Positions 32,704 through 42,564 of a stretch of 64,000 nucleotides of DNA are shown in pieces (the stretch's first letter is position 1; the number at the start of each line of letters is the position of its first letter). Under the pieces are notes generated by a model. That model saw only the letters and a list, made by a program, of their open reading frames with translations, did no database searches and had not been told where the DNA came from. The DNA comes from Sporothrix humicola (taxonomy: Eukaryota > Ascomycota > Sordariomycetes > Ophiostomatales > Ophiostomataceae): NCBI GenBank assembly GCA_021396245.1, contig WNYE01000037.1, forward strand, positions 1 through 64,000. The letters run 5' to 3'. A program made the position numbers and the translations under genes.

Positions 32704-32822
32704 TGTTAAGTTAAAGGTCACGTGACCCTAACGCCATAGATTTAACCCTGCCTTGGAGCCACAGATTTTAGCATTCTCGCCTCCTCTCTATACAACATTT
32801 CTTCTGTGCCTATAGCCCACCA
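32704..32822 (+). repeat. Right LTR, 119 bp
   Basis: Same length as the left LTR and collinear with it. Its first ~15 bp carry G-to-A and C-to-T changes (TGTTAAGTTAAAGG against TGTTGGGCTAGAGG); the remainder differs at only a few sites. A purine-rich stretch GGGTAAAGGTTAAAAGGCAA just before it fits a polypurine tract. Confidence 0.93.
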
Positions 32823-33620
32823 GAAAGGTTATGAATGGTCTTTATCGTTGACGCGTCTAGTTTCGACACGCCTCCTTCTTCGTAGTTTTGTTTAACGCGT
32901 CTTTTAAACCTTTCGTTTTCAAGACCATTACAGCTAAATACAAACAACAATAGACATATCGCCATTCACGCATTTGTACGAGCTCGTTCTCAAGACCAGT
33001 CCAACGTGATACAACAACAATGGACAGCTCTCTTTTCACTCACTTATACGAGCACTGGCTTGTCGTAAGACGTTGATTAATGACGATGAATTGGGGAACT
33101 CTTCTAATGCCAATGCATTTTGTCTCGTTGACTATTGTACGATGTAGAAGCGTGAGGGGGACTTCAAGAACACAATGAGCTGACGATGCATAACCTCTCG
33201 ACCGTATCCACCAGCGACTGACAAATATGCTCCTCCACTATATGTCCGTAACACTTTATTATATATAATTACATTTATTATTACTTATTTAAACGTGTTA
33301 ACTTATTATTCGACCGTTATACTTTATTACTGTTTTATAGAATAAGACCCCTTTATTAGCATGATCACTTAGTAGAGACTCTTGCCTTTTGGGATAAGTG
33401 CCTTTGTAATAGGTCGGCCTTGTTGTCTTGGCTTGTTGGTGAGGTTTGTGGGGGTTATGTTCGTAACACTTATGAGGATTTTATAATACTTACTAAGACT
33501 TATTTACGGCCTCCTCTTTTAACGAGCGCTTCTACGTTTTGGGTCCCTCGGTTATAGATAAGGCCGTATGCTTAGAGTTATATACTTATAACCGTGTACG
33601 TACTTACTGTGGCGTAGGCC
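32823..33620 (-). mobile_element. Retroelement debris, probable LTR fragments in minus orientation
   Basis: On the minus strand two stretches begin TGTTACGRACATA, one at about 33475 and one at about 33253, a start typical of fungal LTRs. The lower one runs leftward through a moderately GC-rich segment that contains a degenerate tandem duplication (32913-33053). The segments around 33250-33340 and 33470-33600 are AT-rich in the same RIP-like way as the copia interior. No coding capacity. I cannot define full LTR pairs or a target duplication. Confidence 0.45.
32913..33053 (+). repeat. Degenerate tandem duplication, about 71 bp units
   Basis: Units 32913-32983 and 32984-33053 both run from TCGTT-TCAAGACCA through ACAACAAT-GACA to CGAGC and differ at roughly a third of positions in between. 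They look like repeated sub-units inside an old LTR or promoter. Confidence 0.7.
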
Positions 33621-34479
33621 TGTTTAGTGCCGGTGCCAGGCTGTGCTTGACCTGTGCTTGGCCCCCAAAGTCGGGCCGCGATATGCAGGAAGTCGTTGAG
33701 GTTTTTCGGCTGGTATAACACTTTGCCCTAGCAGTGTCACCTTGACCCAGTCATCAGTTATGTTTTTATGTTTTGTAATCGCAGCTAGCTTTCAAATTAA
33801 AGTTAAGTGAGCCGGCTTGATTGAAAAGTGTAGTAGCGATGTGATTTACTCACTGCTGAGTGCTGACCATTGTACGGAGTACAAGGTACACTTTTTCATT
33901 TCAATTTCGGATCCGGGCTCGGAGGATTGTCCAAAAGGGCAGACTACCCACAAGTTTGCCTTTGTTTAAACGGCGATTCTTACAGACCTCGATCCAGCAC
34001 CATACAATTCGAGAGTGTCACCCGTCTTCACAATTCCTTTGGAGCATGCCAAGATGGAAATGGCATCGTGAAATACAACAATAGAACACACACATCTGGC
34101 GGCTAAACATGCTGTCCGCTCGAGCGATACTTGGCGTCATCCTACGACGTACAGTCTCAGACAATCGCTGTCGCCAGATGGCACACTGATGGTAATTTTA
34201 CATACTGGCACTCGTGCATAACCAACAGTCTTTCTCGGTTGGGGAGGCTTTTGGTTAAAAGAGGTTATGGTCCCCAACCGGGTCTGTTCGTGGTGTGTGC
34301 CGCGTGAAATTGGACAGCCATAAGGCCGGCAGTATTTAGGTTGCACATTGGTTCTGTGAATTGGAAGAACAATAAATGGTACCTGTCGCTGTCGCTGTCG
34401 TCGTTGTATTTATCTTGCATATCCCCCTGTTTTTTATTCTTTTGAAATTTTTTCACGATATCAATAATTCCAACGCGAC
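33621..34479. other. Intergenic region, no gene recognised
   Basis: Mixed-composition sequence between the retroelement debris and a small hypothetical frame. A TGTACGGAGTACAAG palindromic motif lies near 33872. Nothing else stands out. Confidence 0.4.
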
Positions 34480-34899
34480 ATGCCGACTTCCACAATGTCT
34501 CGACAAGCCCGTACCTCTGACCGAGTGTCGCTAGAATCACACAGCATGGACAACCTCCAGCCCAACGGCCAGTCAAGATCAAGATCCACTCACGGAGACG
34601 ACGTAAGCATCAAATCGATTCAACATTCCGACGAGCAGGACCGACATCAGAGCAAGCCTCCGCCACAATATTATCCGCATGCCGAGCAGGACGATAATGT
34701 GGCGCGGCCGCCACGGCCCCAGAATACAAGTGGCGGACAATCGTTGGCAACGGCCCTGGATGCAGACGGTGTAATAGCCGTGTCTGTCAGTTCTGCCGGA
34801 TTGTCGATCGATGCGGCCGGCCAATCGAGCGGGTGGCGACCGACGCATGTGACCTCGATCATGATGGGGACAATGTTGAGTGTCGACGTAAATACGTAA
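34480..34899 (+). CDS. Hypothetical small protein
   Basis: 139-codon frame with no recognised family. The first half is rich in Ser, Gln, His and Asp (SMDNLQPNGQSRSRSTHGDD), with a proline-rich PPPQYYPH patch, and would be disordered. The second half is Ala/Ser/Gly-rich with weak hydrophobicity. Codon use and composition look more like a gene than the surrounding chance frames, and the upstream ~100 bp is leader-like, but no intron, domain or homologous pattern confirms it. It could be the 5' piece of a truncated gene beside the transposon zone. The second in-frame ATG at 34495 is an equally good start. Confidence 0.3.
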   Translation: MPTSTMSRQARTSDRVSLESHSMDNLQPNGQSRSRSTHGDDVSIKSIQHSDEQDRHQSKPPPQYYPHAEQDDNVARPPRPQNTSGGQSLATALDADGVIAVSVSSAGLSIDAAGQSSGWRPTHVTSIMMGTMLSVDVNT

Positions 34900-35365
34900 A
34901 TGGCGATCAAGACACGAGAGACAAATAAAACGAAAAGGCTGAAGACACAGGATGGACGAACAGACGAATACCACAAAAGAATGGGATGAAGAGAAAAAAA
35001 AAAAGGACGAAAAGAATGGAAACCATTTGTTGATACAAGAGTTAATCAAGCTAGGATGGATGACTAAGCTTGCGAATAAATTTTAGTGGCGTTTGGTAGG
35101 GCTGGCCAGGCCTTGCGGCAGTTTATCACTTACTCCACTAAATTAACTCGTCGTAGCCACAATTCCCCCAAAAAGGCATTTGCACGCGGCTGCATTGCAC
35201 ATACATCAACAGCCAACTCGATTTACCGCAATAGAAAGACAAATATTACATAATAATGCCAGATATTGTGACATATAAGTGCATCGCTGCAACTCTTTCT
35301 CACTGCAACTCTTTTCCCCCTACACTGATTCCCCTACCGTATCAATTTCACCCGCGAGACGGACC
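34900..35365. other. Intergenic region, no gene recognised
   Basis: 3' region shared by the small hypothetical frame and the convergent kinase gene. No motif of note. Confidence 0.4.
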
Positions 35366-36558
35366 TCACTCTTCGTCCCAATACGGATGATCCAGCACCT
35401 GCTGCATCGTCAGCCGTGCGGAGGGATCCGCGTTGGTCATGCCCGAGATGAGATCGATGGCCGCCGGTCCAAGTTCCTGGCCCCATGTCGTGAAGCGCAA
35501 CCCTGGGTTGTCTCGCACAGCACTGTCTGCGTCCGCTGAAACGCCTAGGAGTGCGTTGCACCAGACCTCGTCGTTGACCTGTTCCAGTAACCCTGGCGTG
35601 GCCAGCCCGAAATAGCAAAAATGTCGCATGAGAATCTCTTGGCCAGGCAGGATGTTGTTTTCGGCCAGCTCGTCGAGATTGTCCAGCAAGAGCAGTTCTC
35701 CGCCGCCAAGTGTATAAACGCACTAAAGGTCAGCTGGGAAGACGGTTAAAGTTAAAGAGAACAAAGTTTACAACTTACTACTAGTCCAAACGAGTACACA
35801 TCCGAAGCGAATGTCAAACCCTTACCAGTCTGGCCCTCTGGACTGCGCCACATGACGTTGCCTAACGGATAAGGAGCGTCGAGCCGTTCTCGTTTTCCTA
35901 GAGGGAAGTGGTAAGCGAGGTCAAAGTCGCCGAGGACCGTTTTGCTAACAGTCTTTTGTCTTTCGTCGTTGCCCTCCCAGTTCACCAAAATGTTATCAGG
36001 CTTTACATCTAAAAGAATATCAGCGCGTGTTCAACAACCAAGTCGGGCGGCGTTTTCTACCTAAATAAGCCCACCCACACGCAAGATCTTGGGTCTCTCA
36101 TCTGGCGGGAAGGCTGCATCACGCTGGATGAGTCCCAGCAGTGTGTCACGATAGTAGGGATATACGAGTGTGCGCTGTTCTTCGTTATCATCGGTGTGCA
36201 TGCGAAGCCGGTCTGTATTGGGAAACGCCAAAGCAAGTTCGCGTGACAGTGTAAAGAAAGATTCGGAAACGCGTTTGAACGCGAAAAGTTCGTCGCCACA
36301 CCTGCAAAACAGAGCATTAGCAAAAGGAAACAAAGCGAGTAAAGCGCGCAAGCCCTCTGGCAACGGATGGCACGGAAAGACATACTGGGCTTTGAAGATC
36401 TGTGGCTCCTTCGTTCTGGGATTCAGGCGAAGAACGCCGAGCTCCGTGTACACGCGACCAGACGAGCCGACCAAAGTTGACGCCCTCCTGATTGTCGAAC
36501 GAACCGATGGCAGTAGAGCACACGACGACAAGGATGACAGGCCACGACCGAGAAACAT
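35366..36558 (-). pseudogene. Fungal protein kinase missing part of its catalytic loop
   Basis: Belongs to a fungal serine/threonine kinase family whose members carry VYTELGVLRLNPRTKEPQ, a GDFDxA metal loop and a C-lobe with YxLGGG...PGQEILxRHF. Minus-strand exons 36386-36558, 36075-36301, 35779-36008 and 35366-35722; introns of 84, 66 and 56 bp all keep frame, giving 328 aa. Lys67 (ELFAFKR), DVKPDN (134-139), DFD (161-163), WRSPEGQTG and SDVYSFGLV are visible. Between ERPKILRV and DVKPDN the family normally has about 18-20 residues forming helix E and the His of HxD; they are absent here and not found in the intron in any frame. Upstream, in-frame family-like sequence (YVDFRSASD) continues before the first ATG, so the N-terminus also looks cut. 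Probably inactive or a pseudogene. Confidence 0.72.
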
Positions 36559-36796
36559 GTCGCTGGCACTTCGAAAGTCGACGTAGCACCGGTAGATTTG
36601 GCAGTGGTGCTTCAGGCAGTATGAATGGAAGAGACAACAGCAATGCTCTTTACAGTACTCCGTAGGTCAATTACATATGGGCTCATGAAGTTCCACCACT
36701 CCAAGGAAGTCACGTGTGAACCACGCCTGACCAATTGGGTCGACGAGACTATGCATCCCAGCAGCAGTGACCCAAGTGATCACTATACTACGGTCT
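36559..36796. other. 5' remnant of the kinase gene and junction with repeat B
   Basis: The minus strand stays in frame with the kinase for about 25 codons above its first ATG, reading CQIYRCYVDFRSASD. The GTACTCCGTAG motif (36655) and repeat copy B follow, so the original 5' end of the gene may have been replaced. Confidence 0.4.
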
Positions 36797-37470
36797 ACCA
36801 GGACAAACGGATGGCGAAAACGGAAAGAACGGCTGGTGTGGGCTCCTTCCATTTATACTCCCCTCTTCAATAAGCGGCATCGGCGAATCGGCCACCGGCC
36901 GGCATTTTGGCCTTCGCTCGTTACTGCTACGGGGTATTTCGTCATTTTGGGTGGGCACTAGCGGGGCAACCATCAACCGCCGAGTGTTGTCGCCGTGTGG
37001 GGAGCTCTCTGTTAAAATGTTCTTCCTAATTGTGTGCTTGCAGTTGCAGTATAGCTCACTCCGCTGGTCAGATTTGGACGGCACGCTCGTTCTTGGCTCG
37101 CGTATCTGTGCATCTGACGTAGACTGATTATGGGCGGCAGGAGTTCGTCAGCAAAGGCACATCTGCCGATTAGGGACCGACAACGTATCAGAGAAATATA
37201 TCAAACATTATGTAACTTGGACAGAAAATAGATCGTGACAATACACACAATGTGATTAAACCGTAAAGTAAACAAATTCAGGCTCGATTGGATTTATTTT
37301 AGAAACGCTTGTAGATTGATTCAAGAATTATTAGGCCAAGTTATCATACAGTGCAATTAGTGATATGCAGGCGGTAAGATTATATTTACACACGAAGCTA
37401 TGATCGAGCAAAAATAAAATGTGTGCTCGCTCATACTTACCAATTATATGGACGAGCCAATTTCCAACCT
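36797..37470 (+). repeat. Dispersed repeat, copy B
   Basis: Second copy of the ~650 bp repeat at 5722-6385, same orientation, with blocks of 15-25 identical bases separated by diverged stretches and indels. Here it lies between the truncated kinase and the glutathione transferase gene and ends about 320 bp before that gene's start. Confidence 0.8.
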
Positions 37471-37793
37471 TGTTTGCGACTAATTTCGACCGAAACTACG
37501 GATTGACAAGACTGACAAATGTGTTGGCGTCCGAGTTGGTGTGGTGCACCTGCGGGCGCCGTCTCGTGCTATCGCGTCATCAAAGCTATTTGGTGTGTTG
37601 GTGACGTTTGTTGGTTAGGACATTCAAAGGGATATAAAGAGTAGTGAATGTGACAAATGAAGAGGTTTCAATTAGAGAAGCTCATTCTGTATCGTATCAA
37701 TCGCAATTAAATATAGACAGTAAACGAACGAGAACAATTAGACACCGATCGTGCATCGCCATTAGCACGCTTTTCACTTACACGGCAATCGAT
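37471..37793. promoter_or_regulatory. Promoter region of the glutathione transferase gene
   Basis: About 320 bp between repeat copy B and the ATG, with GGGATATAAAGAG near 37630 as a possible TATA element. An in-frame upstream ATG at 37644 would add 50 codons without family resemblance. Confidence 0.4.
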
Positions 37794-38905
37794 ATGACCA
37801 CAACTACAGTATGTGCACAGCTGTAAATGCCACGCATCTCTCATACTAACTCATTTCCAGCCCTACCAGGCAGCCGACGGCAGCTTCGTACGCCCCGACA
37901 GCGAGTTCCGGCATACCATCTCGAGCGAGCCTGGCGCACTCTATCCGCCCGAGAAAGGCCGGTACGCCCTCTACTTCGCCCCGGGATGTCCGTGGGTGCG
38001 TATGTCCTACCTCTTTAGCTATTGCCAGCTCATCACTAACAATATAGGCCCACCGCACATTGATCGTCCGCAAGCTCAAGGGCCTCGACGGCATTATCGA
38101 CCTCTACCAGCTGCACAACTACATGGGCCCCGAGGGCTGGTACTTTTCTGGCGAGGGCGGCTCTCTTCCCAAGGATCCGCTATATGGCTTCACCAAGCTC
38201 AAGGAGCTCTACCTCAAGGCCAACCCCAACTATGTCGGCCGCTACACGGTGCCGGTCCTGTGGGACAAGAAGACGGGCACGCTCGTCAACAACGAGTCGA
38301 GCGAGATTATCCGCATCTTTGCGAGCGCCTTTGACGATCTCCTCCCGGAGAAGAGGCGCGAAGTGAACCAGCCGGGCGGTGGACTGTATCCTGTTGACAA
38401 AAGACAAGAGATTGACGCCCTCAACGACTGGGTCTACCACACGGTCAACAACGGCGTCTACAAGATTGGCTTTGCGGCGTCGCAGGCCGCCTACGACGAG
38501 CACCTCCCAAAGTTGTTTGCCTCGCTCGACAGGCTCGAAGGCATCCTCGGCCACGGAAAGCCGTTCCTTCTCGGCGACTCTCTTACGGAAGCCGACGTCC
38601 GGCTGTACACGACCCTGGCGCGCTTCGACGCGGCCTATGCCACCGTCTTTCAGTGTACTCTAAAGTCCATCAGACACGACTACCCGCACCTCCACCTGTG
38701 GCTGCGCCGGCTCTACTGGGACGGCAAGGCCGTGCGCTCCCAGACCAGAGGCGCCTTCCACGACACGACGGCGCCCTTCATCGCCCACTACGTCGAGGGC
38801 TATGCGCGGTCGCGCTACAAGGTGCTGTTCAAAGAGCAGGGGCCTCTGATTATTCCGGCCGGACCGGCCCAGCTGATTGAGCCGTTACCGAAAGAAGAGC
38901 AGTAG
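37794..38905 (+). CDS. Glutathione S-transferase of the ECM4 / glutathionyl-hydroquinone reductase type
   Basis: Cytosolic thiol transferase that reduces glutathionyl-quinones and related conjugates. Exons 37794-37808, 37861-37995 and 38048-38905, two 52 bp introns; 335 aa. The diagnostic CPWAHR motif with catalytic Cys48 spans the second splice, which fixes the model. N-terminal thioredoxin-fold part with VGRYTVPVLWD and NNESSEIIRIF (the cis-Pro and glutathione-site region), then an all-helical C-domain with LGDSLTEADVRLYTTL and the late RHDYPHLHLWLRRLYW block, both usual for Xi-class GSTs. The 5-residue first exon is inferred from phase and splice sites. Likely role in quinone or xenobiotic stress; close to the aldo-keto reductase in theme but not in position. 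Confidence 0.92.
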
Positions 38906-39785
38906 GAAGAGAGTCAGTGAGTGCGAAGCACTCTTTGTGTTTAGCAGGTTATTTGTGGAGGATAGTCAAGGAGGCGTGACCAGCCTGACCCGAAAATACG
39001 GACTGACTGAGCGGCAGACTGACGACATGCATGACGACAAGTGCAGGGGAATATACTCCAACCTTGCTTCAACCTTGGTTCGCTCATGCTTGGGTAGCCG
39101 AGCCTACAGAAAAGGAGTGACCAGGGTTCAGCTGATCTGATCGGTGGCCTAAGGACTGCATCATCTCGTTTCTTTGCCCGTATCCATCGTTATCACCTTC
39201 CTTGCTTCTCTCTTTGAATCGTCCCCCCTCGGTCTTGGCGGTTCCAAGTCCCAGACCGCTGGGCCCTCGCGTGGCGTTCTCGTCGGTCCTTGTCCTGTCG
39301 GGCACGGTTTCCTAGACGAGGTGACAAGGTGACGAGATGGCCCCATGGCTCGATGGCGATGACGAACCACTACATAATACAGGACAATACCTAATCTCGC
39401 TGCCCTGCCCCTTTTTGGCATTTTGTCTTTCCAAGCATCCCTCACCCCTCGTATCCCGACACATGTCTGTCTTGCTCGTCTGCCTTGCTCGCCTATCTTG
39501 CCCTCCGCCCCGGTCTCCTTGCAAGTCTCCGTTCCTGGTGGTCTGCCTCTTCGTCTTTCGGCGTCCATGTCTTACTCGCTGGGATACCTGGTGTTATTTT
39601 CTGCTTGAGCAATAATGGCTGCGCTTACTGCGGCATAAAAGAAAATGGAAAATACAAAGGAAGGTGCAATGTGCGCCGAACACTGCACGCCACGCTGCAC
39701 TCTGCACCGTCCGTGGGGTTGTGCTCCTTCATCACTCTCTTTTGTGCTTTTGTGTTTTGTGGCCTCATGGTTCCCCTGTAACACG

Positions 39786-39822
39786 GTCACACAATCACGA
39801 GCTGATCTTATGATTGTGTGAC
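39786..39822. other. Perfect 12 bp stem-loop
   Basis: GTCACACAATCA and its exact reverse complement TGATTGTGTGAC separated by 13 nt. Could be a hairpin or a paired protein-binding site; not close enough to the transferase stop to be its terminator. Confidence 0.6.
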
Positions 39823-40461
39823 GATCTGTTGGTTACTGGTTGGAGTGGTTTTTAATTTAGTCTCTTCCGTTTACTAACATTTTGTTTGGAATGTTTTGTT
39901 TACATTTGATTTGTTAAATCATGATCATCTCTACTTCTTTATTTCTTTTTGATCAATTTATTTTTCTCTCACTAGCAAAGTATGTAAACCGTGAAGAAAA
40001 TTAAAGATTAAAAAGGAAGAAAATATTTCATCAGGGAAGGATACAAAACACTCCTCATTCCGGGACATTTTGTGCTCCTCAAATCACAATGGTGTGGTTG
40101 CACAATGAAGATGGAGGTAACCAGAAAGCTCCAACCGAACTCTGCATCTCCCTCTGTGTTCTCTTCGTCACTCTTTTTTCCTTATCTTCATCTTCCCTCC
40201 CCTTCTTCTTCCGTCTTACGCACATTGACCTTTCTCCGCACAATCTGCAGGTGGACGCTTTAGGATGTGTTCTGTGTGTTCTGTGTGTTATGTGTGAGCC
40301 GTATGCTGTGCAGTGCTGTGTGTCCTCCAATGTCTTGTGTTTTGCCTCCGTCTGCTGTGGTACTCTTTCTCGTGACGCCTCTCCTCACCCCGTCACTGGT
40401 CGCTGGTAACTGGCCAGTCAATGTGCCGACCCCCGACTGTGCACGCCCCCTTTGGTGACTT

Positions 40462-40492
40462 GTGAGCACCAACTCTCTGTTGGTGATCTCAC
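40462..40492. other. Stem-loop with 12 paired positions
   Basis: GTGAG-CACCAAC, loop TCTCT, GTTGGTG-AT-CTCAC: 7 + 5 perfect pairs with a 2 nt bulge. Function unknown. Confidence 0.55.
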
Positions 40493-41214
40493 AGTCCGTA
40501 TTGTTTCACGGAGAGTGCTGAATCACCTGTTCACAATGACCTACTTACTCTACAACTTTTGCCACCCCCAAAGCTCATAAGACTACTTGCCATGGAACAC
40601 AGAGACACGGGACGAGCGGCCAGAGACGGGAGAAGGGAGAAGAAGATGTAATGGAAGACGGGAGAAGCACACGATTGTTAGGTACACAGAGAACACAAAA
40701 ACGGGGTGAACACGAATGACCTCCACTGTGCCTCCGTGGGGTAGCCGTGTGGGAGGACAAGCACTCTTTTGTCGGCGGAGGCGGGCGGGAACAATATAAG
40801 AGACACGCGAAGAAAATAAAAATATGGAGGGCCGATGATGCAGGACAATATGCATGGCAGTGATAATGACAAAGACAAGATGGGGGGCATTTATATTGCT
40901 AGTTTAGATTCACTATTTCTTCACTAAATTTTGCTGTCTGTACGACACATGTAGCCACTCGGGCATTTGTTATATTGGTTTCTGTTCTCTATGTGTTTAT
41001 TCTACTTTATTCTCCTCATCGCCCGTTCCCATTTCCCAACTGCCGTTCGTCCATTCCACTCCCTTGCCCTCTCCCGTCCGTTCCCCGTATCAAATGTAAA
41101 GTAAATTCTCCCTCAAAAGAAAATTCCCAAAACGATCTCGTGCAGGAACAAGCGCGTGTTGTGACCCGGTGATTGGGTCAACGACGGTGTCGTTGGTTCT
41201 GGGGTGCGCTTCGC

Positions 41215-42564
41215 TCACTCGGGCTTTGCAGCCGCCAAGTCAAGAAGGCTCTCTCCCACGTCACCGGTCTCGGGCCAGTTCTCTAGGGTCGCAGAGTCAG
41301 TGTTGTCCGTACTGTCAATACTGTCAGTATTGTCACAGTTGTCACATTTGCCCTTGGCTTCACCAGTGACTGGAGACGTCTACTCAGAGTCACTGCCAAC
41401 ATGGCTGGGCAGAATGACAATGTTGTCCCAGACCACCTCGGTCACCTCCGTGTCCAGAAGATTGACAAGCGGCATCTTGCCGGCCTGGCCCTGGTCAGGT
41501 GTGGCTGTAGTTGTAGTTGTGCCATCTGCAATATCCAGGGCCTCGTCGGGCACGGTGTCGAAACTAATGAGGTCATGCTGCTCTTCAGCGGCAGCAGCGC
41601 GAGCACGGGAGAGGGCAAGCTTCAACTTGGGCACTACCTCCGAGGGCACTACACCCTCTCTCCAGGGAGCATTGGTCTTGCTCATGGGCTTCTTGTAGAA
41701 TGTCTTCTTCTTGAAGGGGAAGGTGCGCTTGGTGTACCGGAAAAGTCTCTCGCCGTTGTCGTCGGTGTCGTTGTCGGCGTCACAGTCGGCGTTCCCGGTG
41801 TCTGCTTCCATGTCCTTCTCACGCCAGTCAAACTTGTCAAACTTGTCAAAGCGGGCGGCGTACTTGGCCTTGAGCTTAGGTTTCGTCTTCAGTTCCGACT
41901 CCGAGAGGAGTTTCCGCTTGATCTCGTTCTCAATCGCGTCTGCCCAGGCCTCTTGGGCCGTCCGCATCTTGCCCCCGGCCGGATAAAGCTTGCTGTTGCG
42001 GAACGCCTCCTCCTTGATGTCCAGCAGCTCCTGCAGCTCGATCCGGTCCGGGCACGTCACCTTGCAGTGCTTGTCCCGGCCCGGGTCGCCGCAAAGGGGG
42101 CACAGGCTCCTGCCCAGCCGCTCGTTAAGCACCCGCTTGGGCACCCGCCGCATCAGCCGGCCCGCCGCGCACGTCGTGCGCGAGTGGGTGTCGTCGTCGC
42201 AGTACGTGCAGCGGCCCATGGCGGCGCGGTGTTCAATCTCGCCGCGGGGAAGCCGGGTGACGCGGTAGTAGGCCTTGGTCTTGGGGGGCCGGGCGGTGGG
42301 GCTCAGTGGAGGCGAGGAAGGGGCCGTGGACGCCGACTCCGATCCCGACGGGTGCGAGTCGGAGTTGTCCAGTGTAGACGTGCTTGCTGCTGCCATTGTT
42401 GCCGGTGTAGAGGTGGAGGGAACAGTGTCTTCTAGGTCCAGGAGAAGGTCATCTTGTTTGTTGGGGGCTTCCTTGGTGTGTTCAGGAATCAGGTCGTTGG
42501 CCGCGTTGGTGTCCATGCAGGCACTCGCCTGCTGGTCGTTTAACACGGGCTCCATTTGGGACAT
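41215..42564 (-). CDS. Zinc-knuckle protein; frame continues past an in-frame TAG
   Basis: 394-codon frame from 42564 to a TAG at 41380-41382. It carries a perfect CCHC knuckle C119-x2-C122-x4-H127-x4-C132 and a second variant C155-x2-C158-x7-H166-x4-C171, as found in RNA/ssDNA-binding proteins. Flanks are disordered: a Ser/Thr/Pro-rich N-terminus, a basic Lys-rich middle with KFDKFDWREKD and the TFPFKKKTFYKK patch, and an acidic tail. The same frame stays open for 54 more codons after the TAG (41379 to a TGA at 41215-41217), reading TSPVTGEAKGKCDNCDN and then Asp/Ser/Thr repeats, clearly protein-like and in the same style. So the stop is a recent nonsense change, a read-through site or part of an unseen intron. 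No intron consensus spans it that I can find. Function unknown. Confidence 0.7.

Larger units (their letters stand above)
27257..32822 (+). mobile_element. Ty1/copia-type LTR retrotransposon, RIP-degraded
   Basis: 5566 bp element bounded by two 119 bp direct repeats that start TG and end CA and flanked by the 5 bp target duplication GAAAG (27252-27256 and 32823-32827). The interior is extremely AT-rich, with CpA and TpG almost absent and most remaining C in CpG, CpT or CpC, as left by repeat-induced point mutation. No open frame over 60 codons remains. The plus strand still shows the ghost of a copia integrase: a segment near 29550-29580 reading NLNGGIKFG (compare TDNGGEF) and 29646-29685 reading KPTTVYTPLSNG (compare the YTPQSNG block before the catalytic Glu). 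This gives orientation and class; 5.6 kb also fits copia. Gag and RT are too mutated to place by eye. Confidence 0.88.
38906..41214. other. 2.3 kb intergenic region with hairpins
   Basis: No supported gene on either strand. It holds two strong stem-loops (39786-39822 and 40462-40492) and a TGTGTTCTG-type simple repeat near 40267-40297. The right end is the 3' flank of the zinc-knuckle gene. Confidence 0.4.

Noticed and set aside
32857..33039. 60-codon minus-strand frame beside the right LTR
   Set aside because: Lies within retroelement debris and a tandem duplication; not protein-like.
40267..40297. TGTGTTCTG short repeats as a CRISPR-like array
   Set aside because: Imperfect simple repeat without spacers in a eukaryotic genome.
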